Below, piece after piece: positions 7,193 through 13,876 of a stretch of DNA of 14,133 nucleotides. The DNA is from an uncultured Oscillospiraceae bacterium (GTDB lineage Bacteria > Bacillota > Clostridia > Oscillospirales > Oscillospiraceae): NCBI GenBank assembly GCA_904398675.1, contig CAJFPI010000099.1, positions 1 to 14,133 of the forward strand, in the 5' to 3' direction. The notes beneath the pieces were generated by a model. It was given only the letters and a program-made list of their open reading frames with translations, did not search any database and had not been told where the DNA came from. Made by a program: the position numbers and the translations under genes. Each line of letters opens with the position of its first letter. Position 1 is the first letter of the stretch.

Positions 7193-7690
7193 ATGAAACA
7201 ACGTATTTTGTCTCTGGCGTTTCTGTTCTGCCTGGCGATGACCCTCACCGCCTGCGGCGGACAAAATGGCGGTGCCTCCCAGGACGGGACTGCCGGCACC
7301 ACCCCCATGACGGAGGAGGAGTATATGGCAGAGGTGGAGGCGGCCAACACCGCCATGGGCGAGGCCATGACGGCCATAAGCGGCCTGTCCGCCACGGACG
7401 AGGAGTCTTTCCGGGCGGGTCTTGAAACCATGAGAGAGCTCTCCGCCCCGCTCCGTGATCTGGCCTCCATCTCCAATCCTCCCGAGTCGTTCGCAGAGGC
7501 CCACGCCAAGATCTCTGAGGGCAGCACCCTCTTTGCAGACTCCATCGACACTCTGTGTGACAGCGCCACAGCGCTGCTGGACGGGGAGATGACTGCAGAG
7601 GACTACAGCACTGCCGTTGCGGACTGCGTCACTGATTTGACTGAGGCCGCCACCCAGCTCTCTGAAGGGCTGTCCATGCTGGAGCAGTAA
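7193..7690 (+). CDS. Small helical lipoprotein of unknown function
   Basis: This 165-residue protein starts MKQRILSLAFLFCLAMTLTAC, a lipoprotein signal peptide with lipobox LTAC and lipidated C21. A GGQNGGASQDG linker follows. The remainder, from about residue 40, is predicted almost wholly alpha-helical and acidic, with a motif near NPPESFAEAHAKISEG. That pattern is shared by small helical-bundle lipoproteins of Firmicutes. It would be anchored on the outer face of the membrane. AAGGAGA precedes the ATG at a good distance. It has its own promoter and terminator, so it is monocistronic. No enzyme motif is visible, and I cannot assign a function or a confident domain name. Confidence 0.85.
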   Translation: MKQRILSLAFLFCLAMTLTACGGQNGGASQDGTAGTTPMTEEEYMAEVEAANTAMGEAMTAISGLSATDEESFRAGLETMRELSAPLRDLASISNPPESFAEAHAKISEGSTLFADSIDTLCDSATALLDGEMTAEDYSTAVADCVTDLTEAATQLSEGLSMLEQ

Positions 7691-7710
7691 TTCGGAACAC
7701 CGCGCGAACA

Positions 7711-7740
7711 GGCCCCCGGCTTTTGCCGGGGGCCTTCCCT
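7711..7740 (+). terminator. Terminator after the lipoprotein gene
   Basis: GGCCCCCGGC (7711-7720) pairs perfectly with GCCGGGGGCC (7725-7734) around TTTT, followed by TTCCCT. It lies 20 bases after the stop codon. The neighbouring minus-strand DUF2812 gene converges on it and may share it. Confidence 0.75.
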
Positions 7741-7797
7741 GTAAAATATGGGCCTTGGGCTTCCACGCGTCCCGCTTTCCCGCAGGCTGGCAGCCGC

Positions 7798-8388
7798 CTA
7801 TTCCTCTGTCCGTTCCCGGCGGCGAAGCCGCCCGATCTGGGCCTGCAGCGCCAGAGCCGGCGCCAGGGGCAGCAGCGCTGAAAGGAGCCACAGCGGCGGG
7901 CCGTATCCAATGCCCAGCACGGCCAGAAACAGCGCCAGCCACAGCCACGGCGCCTGTACCCGGCGGAGGTACTGCCGCCGGTCCGCCAGGGCGGTGTGGA
8001 GGACAAAATCCCTGCCGTCGTTGTCCTTCTCCACCAGGAAGATCTCCCGGCCAAAGGTTCTCCCGCCGGCGGCCAGCTGGCCGCCCCGCTCCGCCCAGGG
8101 CCGCCAGCGCAGCTTCCACAGGGAGAGATTGCAGTTGACGTTCTTCTCCAGCACCCGGTAGCCCAGGCCCTCCAGAAAGGCCCGATAGTCCCCGGCGCTC
8201 TCCGGTGACTTTTCCCCCACCCACTCCACGCAGTAGCGCACCTGCCCGGGCCGGCAGGGGCCAAAGGCGTATCCCAAAACGCCGGTTCCCGTCAACCGGT
8301 ATCCCTTCTCCGCCATCCGGTTCAGCCACCGCTCCTGGGCCCCGAGAAAGGGGCCGAAATAGCGGATACACCGTTTTTGCTTATCCAT
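7798..8388 (-). CDS. DUF2812 domain-containing membrane protein
   Basis: This 196-residue protein begins MDKQKRCIRYFGPFLGAQERWLNRMAEKGYRL, the characteristic opening of DUF2812 (an aromatic- and Trp-rich segment with WLNRMAEKGY). The soluble domain runs to about residue 135. Two hydrophobic segments follow, about 147-162 and 166-182, then an Arg-rich end, so it is probably membrane-anchored. The start codon overlaps the end of padR by 8 bases, indicating translational coupling. DUF2812 proteins are very commonly paired with PadR regulators and are suspected to take part in signalling or in modulating the regulator. The biochemical role is unknown. Confidence 0.88.
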   Translation of the reverse strand: MDKQKRCIRYFGPFLGAQERWLNRMAEKGYRLTGTGVLGYAFGPCRPGQVRYCVEWVGEKSPESAGDYRAFLEGLGYRVLEKNVNCNLSLWKLRWRPWAERGGQLAAGGRTFGREIFLVEKDNDGRDFVLHTALADRRQYLRRVQAPWLWLALFLAVLGIGYGPPLWLLSALLPLAPALALQAQIGRLRRRERTEE

Positions 8389-8719
8389 GCTCTGTCTCCT
8401 CCTGTCCTGCCATGATCCGCTCCGCCGTTTCCGCCAGGGTGCGGAGCCGCTGCAGCTCCCGCTCCGCCGCCACCCGGCCGGCCGGCGTGATGCAGTAGGC
8501 CCGCCGGCGGCCGCCCCTCTCGCCGTGGGGAGCGATCCACCCTCTCTCCGCCAGGGTGTTCAGCGCGCCGTACAGCGTCCCCGCCCCCAGCGTCAGGCGG
8601 CCTGCCGTCTGCTCCTCCACAAACTGCATGATGGCATAGCCATGCCGCGGCGTAAACACGGACAGCAGAATAAAAAATGTCACCTCTGTCAATGCGCCGC
8701 CCCGCTCATTGTCCCGCAT
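8381..8719 (-). CDS. PadR-family transcriptional regulator
   Basis: This is a 112-residue short PadR protein. The winged-helix domain includes LTEVTFFILLSVFTPRHGYAIMQFVEE and the typical TLGAGTLYGALNTLAERGWI recognition-helix region. The wing RRAYCITPAGRVAAERE and a short C-terminal dimerisation helix follow. The ATG at 8719 has an AAGGGGGG-type RBS 6 bases upstream. The gene heads a two-gene operon with the DUF2812 gene. A near-consensus promoter and a palindrome just downstream of its -10 box suggest autoregulation, which is usual in the family. The inducer is not evident. Confidence 0.95.
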   Translation of the reverse strand: MRDNERGGALTEVTFFILLSVFTPRHGYAIMQFVEEQTAGRLTLGAGTLYGALNTLAERGWIAPHGERGGRRRAYCITPAGRVAAERELQRLRTLAETAERIMAGQEETEHG

Positions 8720-8733
8720 AATCCGCCCCCCTT

Positions 8734-8750
8734 ATTACGTTTACCGTAAT
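8734..8750. promoter_or_regulatory. Perfect ATTACG-N5-CGTAAT palindrome, likely PadR operator
   Basis: ATTACG (8734-8739) and CGTAAT (8745-8750) form a perfect dyad. It lies directly downstream of the -10 box of padR and therefore covers the transcription start. Binding there would block transcription. Assignment to PadR is inferred from position and symmetry. Confidence 0.65.
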
Positions 8751-8751
8751 C

Positions 8752-8780
8752 ATTGTATCGCTAAACGCAGCAAATGTCAA
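8752..8780 (-). promoter_or_regulatory. padR-DUF2812 operon promoter
   Basis: On the minus strand a perfect TTGACA (8775-8780) and TACAAT (8752-8757) are separated by 17 bases. This is one of the strongest promoters in the window, consistent with a gene held down by a repressor. Confidence 0.85.
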
Positions 8781-8816
8781 GGGGCAGTTTCCAGCGCCCG
8801 GGGTGACAGGAAATGG

Positions 8817-8845
8817 TTGCGGGGGCGGCGGGAATATGATATACT
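8817..8845 (+). promoter_or_regulatory. Promoter of the PrsA-like gene
   Basis: TTGCGG (8817-8822) and TATACT (8840-8845) are separated by 17 bases, with TGA just before the -10 box. It diverges from the padR promoter, about 37 bases away. PadR binding at its operator is unlikely to overlap this promoter directly. Confidence 0.65.
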
Positions 8846-8854
8846 GATGAAACT

Positions 8855-8879
8855 GCGGCGGGACCCGCCGTCCTGCCGC
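8855..8879 (+). other. 5'-proximal hairpin in the PrsA-like leader
   Basis: GCGGCGGGAC (8855-8864) pairs with GTCCTGCCGC (8870-8879) through one wobble, around a CCGCC loop. It would start within a few bases of the mRNA 5' end. Such hairpins can protect a transcript from decay. Confidence 0.5.
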
Positions 8880-8908
8880 TGATCTGACAAGAGAAAGGAT
8901 CTTTGGAT

Positions 8909-10072
8909 ATGAGAAGAATCTCCGCGCTGCTGCTGGCGCTGCTCATGACCGTTTCCTTGACTGCCTGTTCCTTCCCGGAGGAGGACGCTCCGACAGCCGG
9001 GAGCGAGGAAGGGCTGTTTTACGAGGTCACCGGCATGGATCCGGACGCTGTGATGCTGACGGCGGATGGGAAGGACATAACCGTGGGCATGTACCTCTAC
9101 TGGCTGGTGTACACCATGTCCTCCGTGTCCACTGTCTCAGACTGGGTGGACGACGCCGGCCTTCTCAAATGGGACGAGGAGGTCTCTGAGGGGGAGACCG
9201 TGCGGTATCTGGTGCTGGAGGAGACGCTGAATACCGCCAAGCTCTATATGATCGTGGAAAATTGGGCGGATCAGTACGGCTTTACACTGACGGACGAGGA
9301 GGAGCAGTCCGTCCAGGCGGAGCTGGACACCATGGCCCAGCAGCTGGGCGGCGAGGAGGCCTATCAGGCCTATCTCTGGGACATGGGCCTGACAGAGGAG
9401 ATGAACCAGCGTCTCACCCGGGTCTACTATCTCTATGCCAAAATGCTGGCCTCCGTAACGGAGGAGGGTTCTCCGCTGTACATCACAGACGAGGTGCTCT
9501 ATCAGTATGAGGGGATCACGGAGGACACCATCCTGGCTGACCATATCCTGCTCCTCACCGGCGAGGACGAGGAGGAAAACCAGGCCCTGTATGCCACCAT
9601 GGAGCAGCTGCTGCAGACCCTCCGGTCCGCCGATCCCAGCGAGGCGTCCCTGCTGTTCAACTACCTGGCCGACAACATCAGCGAGGATACCGGCCGGGCC
9701 TACTATCCCAACGGCTACCTGCTGACGGAGGACTCCGATTATGTGCAGGAGTTCAAGGACGCCGCCTTTGCCCTGGAGGAAAATGAGTTCAGCGGCATCG
9801 TCACCACAGAGTACGGCTACCACATCATCATGCGCAAGCCCATCCGGGAGTATGTGGCGGACCGGTACCTCTCAGAGCTGCTCACCGTAGCCATCGACAA
9901 CGCGGACGTCACCTTCTCCGACGCCTATAATACATTCGACGTGGAGCAGTTCCAGGTCGACTACCAGACCTATACCGCCCTCCACTCCGCTGTGAAGGAT
10001 ATGCTGGCGCTGAATCAGGAGGCGTCCGACAGCGGCGACGCCTCCGGCAGCGGGGACGATACCGCCGCATAA
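8909..10072 (+). CDS. PrsA/parvulin-like peptidyl-prolyl isomerase lipoprotein
   Basis: This 387-residue protein starts with a lipoprotein signal ending LTAC (C20). The N-terminal part, about residues 30-205, is an acidic helical SurA/PrsA-type chaperone module. The segment from ADHILLLTGEDEEENQ (about 208) to FALEENEFSGIVTTEYGYHI (about 288-307) has the shape of a parvulin (PpiC) domain. Its YGYHIIMRKP end is typical of the rotamase fold. The C-terminus is a low-complexity Ser/Gly/Asp tail, probably disordered. It would assist folding of exported proteins outside the membrane. ATG 8909 is preferred over TTG 8903 because AAAGGA at 8894-8899 lies 9 bases before it. It has its own promoter. Catalytic residues were not confirmed, so isomerase activity is inferred. 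Confidence 0.88.
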   Translation: MRRISALLLALLMTVSLTACSFPEEDAPTAGSEEGLFYEVTGMDPDAVMLTADGKDITVGMYLYWLVYTMSSVSTVSDWVDDAGLLKWDEEVSEGETVRYLVLEETLNTAKLYMIVENWADQYGFTLTDEEEQSVQAELDTMAQQLGGEEAYQAYLWDMGLTEEMNQRLTRVYYLYAKMLASVTEEGSPLYITDEVLYQYEGITEDTILADHILLLTGEDEEENQALYATMEQLLQTLRSADPSEASLLFNYLADNISEDTGRAYYPNGYLLTEDSDYVQEFKDAAFALEENEFSGIVTTEYGYHIIMRKPIREYVADRYLSELLTVAIDNADVTFSDAYNTFDVEQFQVDYQTYTALHSAVKDMLALNQEASDSGDASGSGDDTAA

Positions 10073-10088
10073 ACTGCCGCCGGCGGGG

Positions 10089-10117
10089 TTGACACAGCGG
10101 GCGGCAGCTGGTAATAT
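10089..10117 (+). promoter_or_regulatory. Promoter of the T-box-cysE-cysS operon
   Basis: A perfect TTGACA (10089-10094) and TAATAT (10112-10117) are 17 bases apart. An 8-base inverted repeat, CTGCCGCC (10074-10081) and GGCGGCAG (10100-10107), encloses the -35 box. It might act as an operator or as the terminal hairpin of the preceding gene, though no U-tract follows it. Confidence 0.8.
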
Positions 10118-10123
10118 ACTGAA

Positions 10124-10354
10124 TAAGCAGATATGAGAAAACCGCTGAGAACGGAAAGAGTACCCGCGCCAAGGCGCCCAGAGAGGGACGGCCACCGGCT
10201 GTAAGCCGTCCTGCTGCCGCGTGTGGGGAAGTGCGTCCGGGAGCGGGAGGGGTAATGCCCTCCGTGGGGGCCACGATACAGGCCCAATGAGTGAAACGTG
10301 AGAGTGGAACCGCGCCTGACGCCTCTCTGTCCCATGGGACAGAGAGGCGTTTTT
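10124..10354 (+). ncRNA. T-box riboswitch, cysteine-specific
   Basis: The leader senses uncharged tRNA. Stem I shows an AGTA loop-E element (10159-10162), an AGAGAGGG segment near 10170 and a GGAAGTGCGTCCGGGAGC specifier side. The specifier codon is TGC (10232-10234), a Cys codon. The conserved T-box AGAGTGGAACCGCG (10301-10314) differs by one base from the consensus. Its UGGA bulge would pair with UCCA, fitting the U73 discriminator of bacterial tRNA-Cys. A strong terminator follows, and cysE and cysS lie downstream. Uncharged tRNA-Cys should stabilise the antiterminator and turn the operon on. The 5' limit is approximate. Confidence 0.93.
10320..10354 (+). terminator. T-box regulated terminator
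   Basis: CGCCTCTCTGTCCC (10320-10333) pairs with GGGACAGAGAGGCG (10336-10349), followed by TTTTT (10350-10354). It begins six bases after the T-box sequence, as expected for the competing terminator. Confidence 0.92.
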
Positions 10355-10432
10355 CGTCCCGTCAGGCTCACGCTTTCCGTTCAGCGCTTCTTTCTCCCAT
10401 GCATATGATTTCCCCTTGGAGGCATACCATCT

Positions 10433-11077
10433 ATGATTCGACTGCGCGAAACGCTGGGCGCCTATCAGCGGCGGGACCCCGCCGCCCGGGGCAAGCTGGA
10501 GATCTTTCTCCTCTATGCCGGCGTCCATGCCATTCTCTACCACCGTCTGGCCCACGCCCTCTACCGCCGCCGCCTGCGCTTTCTGGCCCGGTGCGTCTCC
10601 CAGTGGAGCCGGTTCTGGACCGGCATCGAGATCCACCCCGGGGCCCAGATCGGCCGCCGCCTGGTGATCGACCACGGCAACGGCCTTGTCATCGGCGAGA
10701 CCACCGAGATTGGGGACGACGTGCTGGTCTACCAGGGCGTGACCCTGGGCGGCACGGGCAAGGAGCTGGGAAAGCGCCACCCCACCATTGGAAACAACGT
10801 GATGATCGGCGCCGGGGCCAAGGTGCTGGGCCCCATCACCATCCACGACAACGCCCGCATCGCCGCCGGCGCGGTGGTGATCCAGGACGTGCCGGAGAAC
10901 GCCACCGCCGTGGGCGTCCCGGCCCAGATCGTCCGGGTTAACGGGGAAAAGATCCGCCACTACGCCGACGAGGTGGATCAGACCAGCGTGGAAAACCCGG
11001 CCATCAAAAAGCTGGAGGCCCTCACCCGCCGGGTGGAGGAGCTGGAGCGGGAACTGAAGGAACTGAAAGGAGAATGA
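10433..11077 (+). CDS. cysE: Serine O-acetyltransferase CysE
   Basis: CysE transfers acetyl from acetyl-CoA to L-serine, making O-acetylserine for cysteine synthesis. This 214-residue form has a short N-terminal helical part and then a left-handed beta-helix of hexapeptide repeats, about residues 64-165. IEIHPGAQIGRRLVIDHGNG includes H81, the equivalent of the catalytic histidine in E. coli CysE (H158). GGTGKELGKRHPTIG includes H116, and the end of the helix reads AGAVVIQDVPENATAVGVPA. A charged C-terminal coiled coil (about 188-213) replaces the usual tail. ATG 10433 has GGAGG 10 bases upstream. It is the first gene after the T-box and lies three bases from cysS. The short N-terminus is typical of Gram-positive forms. 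Confidence 0.96.
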   Translation: MIRLRETLGAYQRRDPAARGKLEIFLLYAGVHAILYHRLAHALYRRRLRFLARCVSQWSRFWTGIEIHPGAQIGRRLVIDHGNGLVIGETTEIGDDVLVYQGVTLGGTGKELGKRHPTIGNNVMIGAGAKVLGPITIHDNARIAAGAVVIQDVPENATAVGVPAQIVRVNGEKIRHYADEVDQTSVENPAIKKLEALTRRVEELERELKELKGE

Positions 11078-11080
11078 TCC

Positions 11081-12523
11081 ATGTATCTATATAATTCCGC
11101 CACCCATAAAAAGAGCGAATTTGTCACCCACACCCCCGGCCATGTGGAGATGTACACCTGCGGCCCCACGGTGTACCACTTTGCCCACATCGGAAACCTC
11201 CGCAGCTATATCATGGAGGACGTGCTGGAGAAATTCCTCCGGTATGAGGGGTACGACGTCCACCGGGTTATGAACATCACCGACGTGGGCCACCTGGCCT
11301 CGGACGCCGACACCGGCGAGGACAAGATGCTCAAGGGGGCCAAGCGGGAGCACAAGAGCGTCATGGAGATCGCCAAATTCTATACCGACGCCTTTTTTGC
11401 CGACTGTGAAAAGCTGAACATCAAACGGCCCGATGTGGTGGAACCGGCTACCAACTGCATCGATGAATATATCAAGATCGTCTCGGGGCTCATCGACAAG
11501 GGGTACGCCTATCTCGCCGGGGGCAACGTGTACTTCGACACCTCCAAGCTGCCCAGGTACTATATCTTCAATGACCACGACGAGGAGGATCTGGCCGTGG
11601 GCGTCCGGGAGGGCGTGGAGGAGGACACCAACAAGCGCAATAAAAACGACTTCGTCCTCTGGTTCACCAAGTCCAAATTCGAGGACCAGGCCCTGAAGTG
11701 GGACTCCCCCTGGGGGGTGGGCTACCCGGGCTGGCATATCGAGTGCACCGGCATCTCCCTCAAGCACAACGGGGAGTACCTGGACCTCCACTGCGGCGGC
11801 GTGGACAACGCCTTCCCCCACCACACCAACGAGATCGCCCAGTCCGAGAGCTATCTTGGGCATCCCTGGTGCGCCCAGTGGTTCCATGTCCACCACCTGA
11901 ACACCACCTCCGGGAAAATGAGCAAGTCCAAGGGGGAGTTCCTCACCGTCTCCCTCCTGGAGGAGAAGGGCTATGATCCCCTGAGCTACCGGTTCTTCTG
12001 CCTCCAGAGCCACTACCGCAAGGCCCTGGTCTTCTCCTGGGAGAACCTCACCAACGCCCAGGGGGCCTATCAGAAACTGCTGCGCCGCATCGCCGCCCTC
12101 TCTCCCGAGGGGGAGGTGGACGAGGAGGCGGTAAATGCCTGCAAGGAGAAATTCCTCCAGCAGGTGGGCAACGATCTCAACACCTCCATGGGCATCACCC
12201 TGCTGTACGATGCGCTGAAGGCCCAAACCAATGACGCCACCAAGCGGGCTATTTTGGCCAGCTTTGACAGCGTTTTGAGCCTGAGCCTTCTGGAGAAGGC
12301 GGACAGCACCCGCGCCGAGCAGGCCAAGGCCCAGACGGCCTCCGCCGGCGGCTTTACCATCACCGGGGAGGGGGATCCGGCCATCGACGCGCTGGTGCTC
12401 CAGCGCGCGGAGGCGAAAAAGGCCAGGGACTTTGCCACAGCGGACCGCATCCGGGACGAGCTGAAGGCCCAGGGCATCGAGATCACCGATACCAAGGACG
12501 GCGCGGTGTGGAAACGGGTATAA
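11081..12523 (+). CDS. cysS: Cysteinyl-tRNA synthetase
   Basis: This class I synthetase charges tRNA-Cys. The 480-residue product shows the HIGH-type motif as HIGN (36-39) and KMSKS at 279-283. Zinc ligands C27, C222, H247 and E251 correspond to C28, C209, H234 and E238 of E. coli CysS. The C-terminal DALR-type helical domain and the end DRIRDELKAQGIEITDTKDG are as expected. AAAGGAG lies 8 bases before the ATG. Only three bases separate it from cysE, and both are under the cysteine T-box, so charging and synthesis of cysteine are induced together. Confidence 0.98.
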   Translation: MYLYNSATHKKSEFVTHTPGHVEMYTCGPTVYHFAHIGNLRSYIMEDVLEKFLRYEGYDVHRVMNITDVGHLASDADTGEDKMLKGAKREHKSVMEIAKFYTDAFFADCEKLNIKRPDVVEPATNCIDEYIKIVSGLIDKGYAYLAGGNVYFDTSKLPRYYIFNDHDEEDLAVGVREGVEEDTNKRNKNDFVLWFTKSKFEDQALKWDSPWGVGYPGWHIECTGISLKHNGEYLDLHCGGVDNAFPHHTNEIAQSESYLGHPWCAQWFHVHHLNTTSGKMSKSKGEFLTVSLLEEKGYDPLSYRFFCLQSHYRKALVFSWENLTNAQGAYQKLLRRIAALSPEGEVDEEAVNACKEKFLQQVGNDLNTSMGITLLYDALKAQTNDATKRAILASFDSVLSLSLLEKADSTRAEQAKAQTASAGGFTITGEGDPAIDALVLQRAEAKKARDFATADRIRDELKAQGIEITDTKDGAVWKRV

Positions 12524-12542
12524 TAGGCTGGGATCATATCAC

Positions 12543-12590
12543 AGCGCCCCTGGGGAAATATCCCCAGGGGCGCTTTCTATTTCTCTTTAT
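12543..12590 (+). terminator. Terminator of the cysE-cysS operon
   Basis: AGCGCCCCTGGGGA (12543-12556) pairs perfectly over 14 bases with TCCCCAGGGGCGCT (12561-12574) around AATA. It is followed by TTCTATTTCTCTTTATT. It lies 20 bases after the cysS stop codon and faces the convergent azlD gene. Confidence 0.88.
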
Positions 12591-12591
12591 T

Positions 12592-12613
12592 GTCACACCA
12601 GGGTCACACCAGG
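12592..12613. repeat. 11-base tandem duplication at the azlD stop codon
   Basis: GTCACACCAGG is present twice without a gap, at 12592-12602 and 12603-12613. The azlD stop codon lies in the second unit. It looks like replication slippage. It gives azlD an alternative stop codon if the first is read through or lost. Confidence 0.8.
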
Positions 12614-12912
12614 AAAAATTCCGTCACCAGCACCACAAGGCAGCTGAGCACCGCCACCGGAAACAGCCCGCAGCCAAGCCATGCCAGCGCGATCCCCACC
12701 GCCAGGGCCGCAAGGCCGGACCATGTGCTCTGGGTGGCCTCAATGATAGCCGGGAAGGTCATCACCGCCAGCGTCACATAGGGCACATAGTAGAGGAAGG
12801 AGCGGATGGTGCGGTTAGTGATCTCCCGGCGGATCAGCACCAGGGGCGTCACCCGGATAAGATAGGAGACCCCCGCCATCACCAGAATATACAGCCAGAT
12901 ATTATGCTCCAT
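12604..12912 (-). CDS. azlD: AzlD branched-chain amino acid exporter small subunit
   Basis: This 102-residue hydrophobic protein matches AzlD in length and pattern. It has about three membrane segments: WLYILVMAGVSYLIRVTPLVL, a middle segment around FLYYVPYVTLAVMTFPAII with a following Trp-Ser-Gly turn, and a hydrophobic C-terminal hairpin rich in Leu and Val. AzlD works with AzlC to export branched-chain amino acids. Its start lies inside azlC, overlapping by 11 bases. The last bases of the gene carry the 11-base tandem duplication. The terminator beyond it is shared, by orientation, with cysS. Confidence 0.93.
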   Translation of the reverse strand: MEHNIWLYILVMAGVSYLIRVTPLVLIRREITNRTIRSFLYYVPYVTLAVMTFPAIIEATQSTWSGLAALAVGIALAWLGCGLFPVAVLSCLVVLVTEFFLV

Positions 12913-13627
12913 GGTCTTCCTCCTCTTTTACCGGGAATAAAACAGCCGCCGCCAGGGCAATGACCACCGTCAGCACAATGGTCTTGACGCCGGAGGAGAT
13001 CCCGGCCAGAATCTCCAGCCGGCCTGCGGCATAGCTGGCGGCAAAGCTGATGGCCACCAGGGCCAGGATCAACCGGTTTTTCCGGGCCGGGGGGATGATA
13101 ATGGCGAGGAACATGCCGTAGAGCCCCACGCTCAGGGCGCTCACCGCCCGGAGGGGAAGGATGTTGCCCATCACCACCCCCAGGAAGGTGCCGCTGCCCC
13201 AGCCGGGGATGGCCACGGTCATGGCCCCGTAGGTATACCAGGGGTTGAGGTATCCCGGCCGGGCGATGGAGATGCCGAAGATCTCGTCGGTAACGTCGTA
13301 GCCGATGAGCAGCCGGTGGCGCAGGGGCGTCTCGGGCGAGAGCTTTTGGCTCAGGGAGCAGGACATCAGGAGATACCGGGCGTTGGCCACCAGGGTCATC
13401 ACCGCCACCTCCAGATAGCCCGCCCCGGCGGCAATGAGGCTGAATGCGGCGTATTCCCCGGCGGAGGCGTTGTTGGTAAGGCTGGCAACCAGGGCCTGAA
13501 GGGCGGAAAATCCGGCGTTTTTTGCCGCGATCCCCAGGGTGAAGGCCACAGCGAAGTAGCCCAGGGCGATGGGCAGGCCGTCCCGCATCCCCGCCCGGTA
13601 GCAGCGCATATTTTCTTGTCTCGACAT
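12902..13627 (-). CDS. azlC: AzlC branched-chain amino acid exporter large subunit
   Basis: This 241-residue integral membrane protein carries the AzlC pattern: GLPIALGYFAVAFTLGIAAKNAGFSALQAL near the N-terminus, TNNASAGEYAAFSLI, and later YDVTDEIFGIS and GSGTFLGVVMGNILP. AzlC and AzlD form an exporter for branched-chain amino acids, known from B. subtilis AzlCD and C. glutamicum BrnFE. Start at 13627 is chosen because GGGGAG (13634-13639) is 6 bases upstream; the ATG at 13633 would abut it. A near-consensus promoter and a hairpin leader precede it. Substrate range is inferred. Confidence 0.94.
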   Translation of the reverse strand: MSRQENMRCYRAGMRDGLPIALGYFAVAFTLGIAAKNAGFSALQALVASLTNNASAGEYAAFSLIAAGAGYLEVAVMTLVANARYLLMSCSLSQKLSPETPLRHRLLIGYDVTDEIFGISIARPGYLNPWYTYGAMTVAIPGWGSGTFLGVVMGNILPLRAVSALSVGLYGMFLAIIIPPARKNRLILALVAISFAASYAAGRLEILAGISSGVKTIVLTVVIALAAAVLFPVKEEEDHGA

Positions 13628-13650
13628 AGGCATCTCCCCGCAATTTCACG

Positions 13651-13674
13651 CGCTCTGTCCGATTGGACACAGCG
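13651..13674 (-). promoter_or_regulatory. Hairpin in the azlC leader
   Basis: CGCT-c-TGTCC (13651-13660) pairs with GGACA-c-AGCG (13665-13674) around GATT, with one C-C mismatch. It lies between the azlC promoter and its RBS. It may be an RNA hairpin or an operator dyad. A similar core recurs at 13782-13795. Confidence 0.45.
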
Positions 13675-13700
13675 TCGCTCCATCTGACAGGCAATACCAT

Positions 13701-13728
13701 ATTATAAAGTTTTTTCCCCTGTTGTCAA
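13701..13728 (-). promoter_or_regulatory. azlCD promoter
   Basis: On the minus strand a perfect TTGACA (13723-13728) and a perfect TATAAT (13701-13706) are separated by 16 bases. The leader to the azlC ATG is about 65 bases. Confidence 0.82.
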
Positions 13729-13769
13729 TTTTCTTTTCCCGGGAAATTCCTTCCCCGCACGCAAACAGA

Positions 13770-13806
13770 AAACCGGCAGCCGTCCGATTGGGACAGCTGC
13801 CGGTTT
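13770..13806 (-). terminator. Likely original terminator of pta
   Basis: AAACCGGCAGC (13770-13780) pairs with GCTGCCGGTTT (13796-13806), enclosing a GTCC/GGAC inner stem. On the minus strand the stem is followed by TCTGTTTG and preceded by GAA. It lies 29 bases beyond the duplicated pta end (relic stop at 13835), but about 216 bases beyond the functional pta stop. On the plus strand TTTCTTC follows, so it may act both ways. Confidence 0.65.
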
Positions 13807-13834
13807 CTTCAGATATGCAGGGAACACCGGCCCC

Positions 13835-13876
13835 TTATTTCATCCCGGCGGTAATAATCGCCATCTTGCAGATTTC
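13835..13876 (-). pseudogene. Relic or duplicate of the pta 3' end
   Basis: The minus strand reads EICKMAIITAGMK followed by TAA, against EVYKMAIITAGMK and TAA at the true end of pta. Over 36 bases (13833-13868 against 14020-14055) there is one substitution, at a synonymous site. The next two codons upstream remain similar (GAA ATC against GAG GTC), then similarity stops. There is no start codon or RBS, so it is not a gene. Confidence 0.75.

Noticed and set aside
8903..8908. TTG at 8903 as start of the PrsA-like gene
   Set aside because: It would be only 3 bases after AAAGGA, whereas ATG 8909 has a spacing of 9 and gives a normal lipoprotein signal.
9872..10960. Minus-strand open frame across the T-box region
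   Set aside because: It spans a promoter, a T-box, a terminator and parts of two genes, has no RBS, and has no recognisable domain.
11087..12226. Minus-strand open frame of about 379 residues opposite cysS
   Set aside because: It is a codon-bias shadow: the plus strand is a full cysteinyl-tRNA synthetase with all zinc ligands and signature motifs.
12508..12963. Plus-strand open frame after cysS
   Set aside because: It crosses the cysS terminator and lies antisense to azlD; the product is His/Pro/Gln-rich with no domain.
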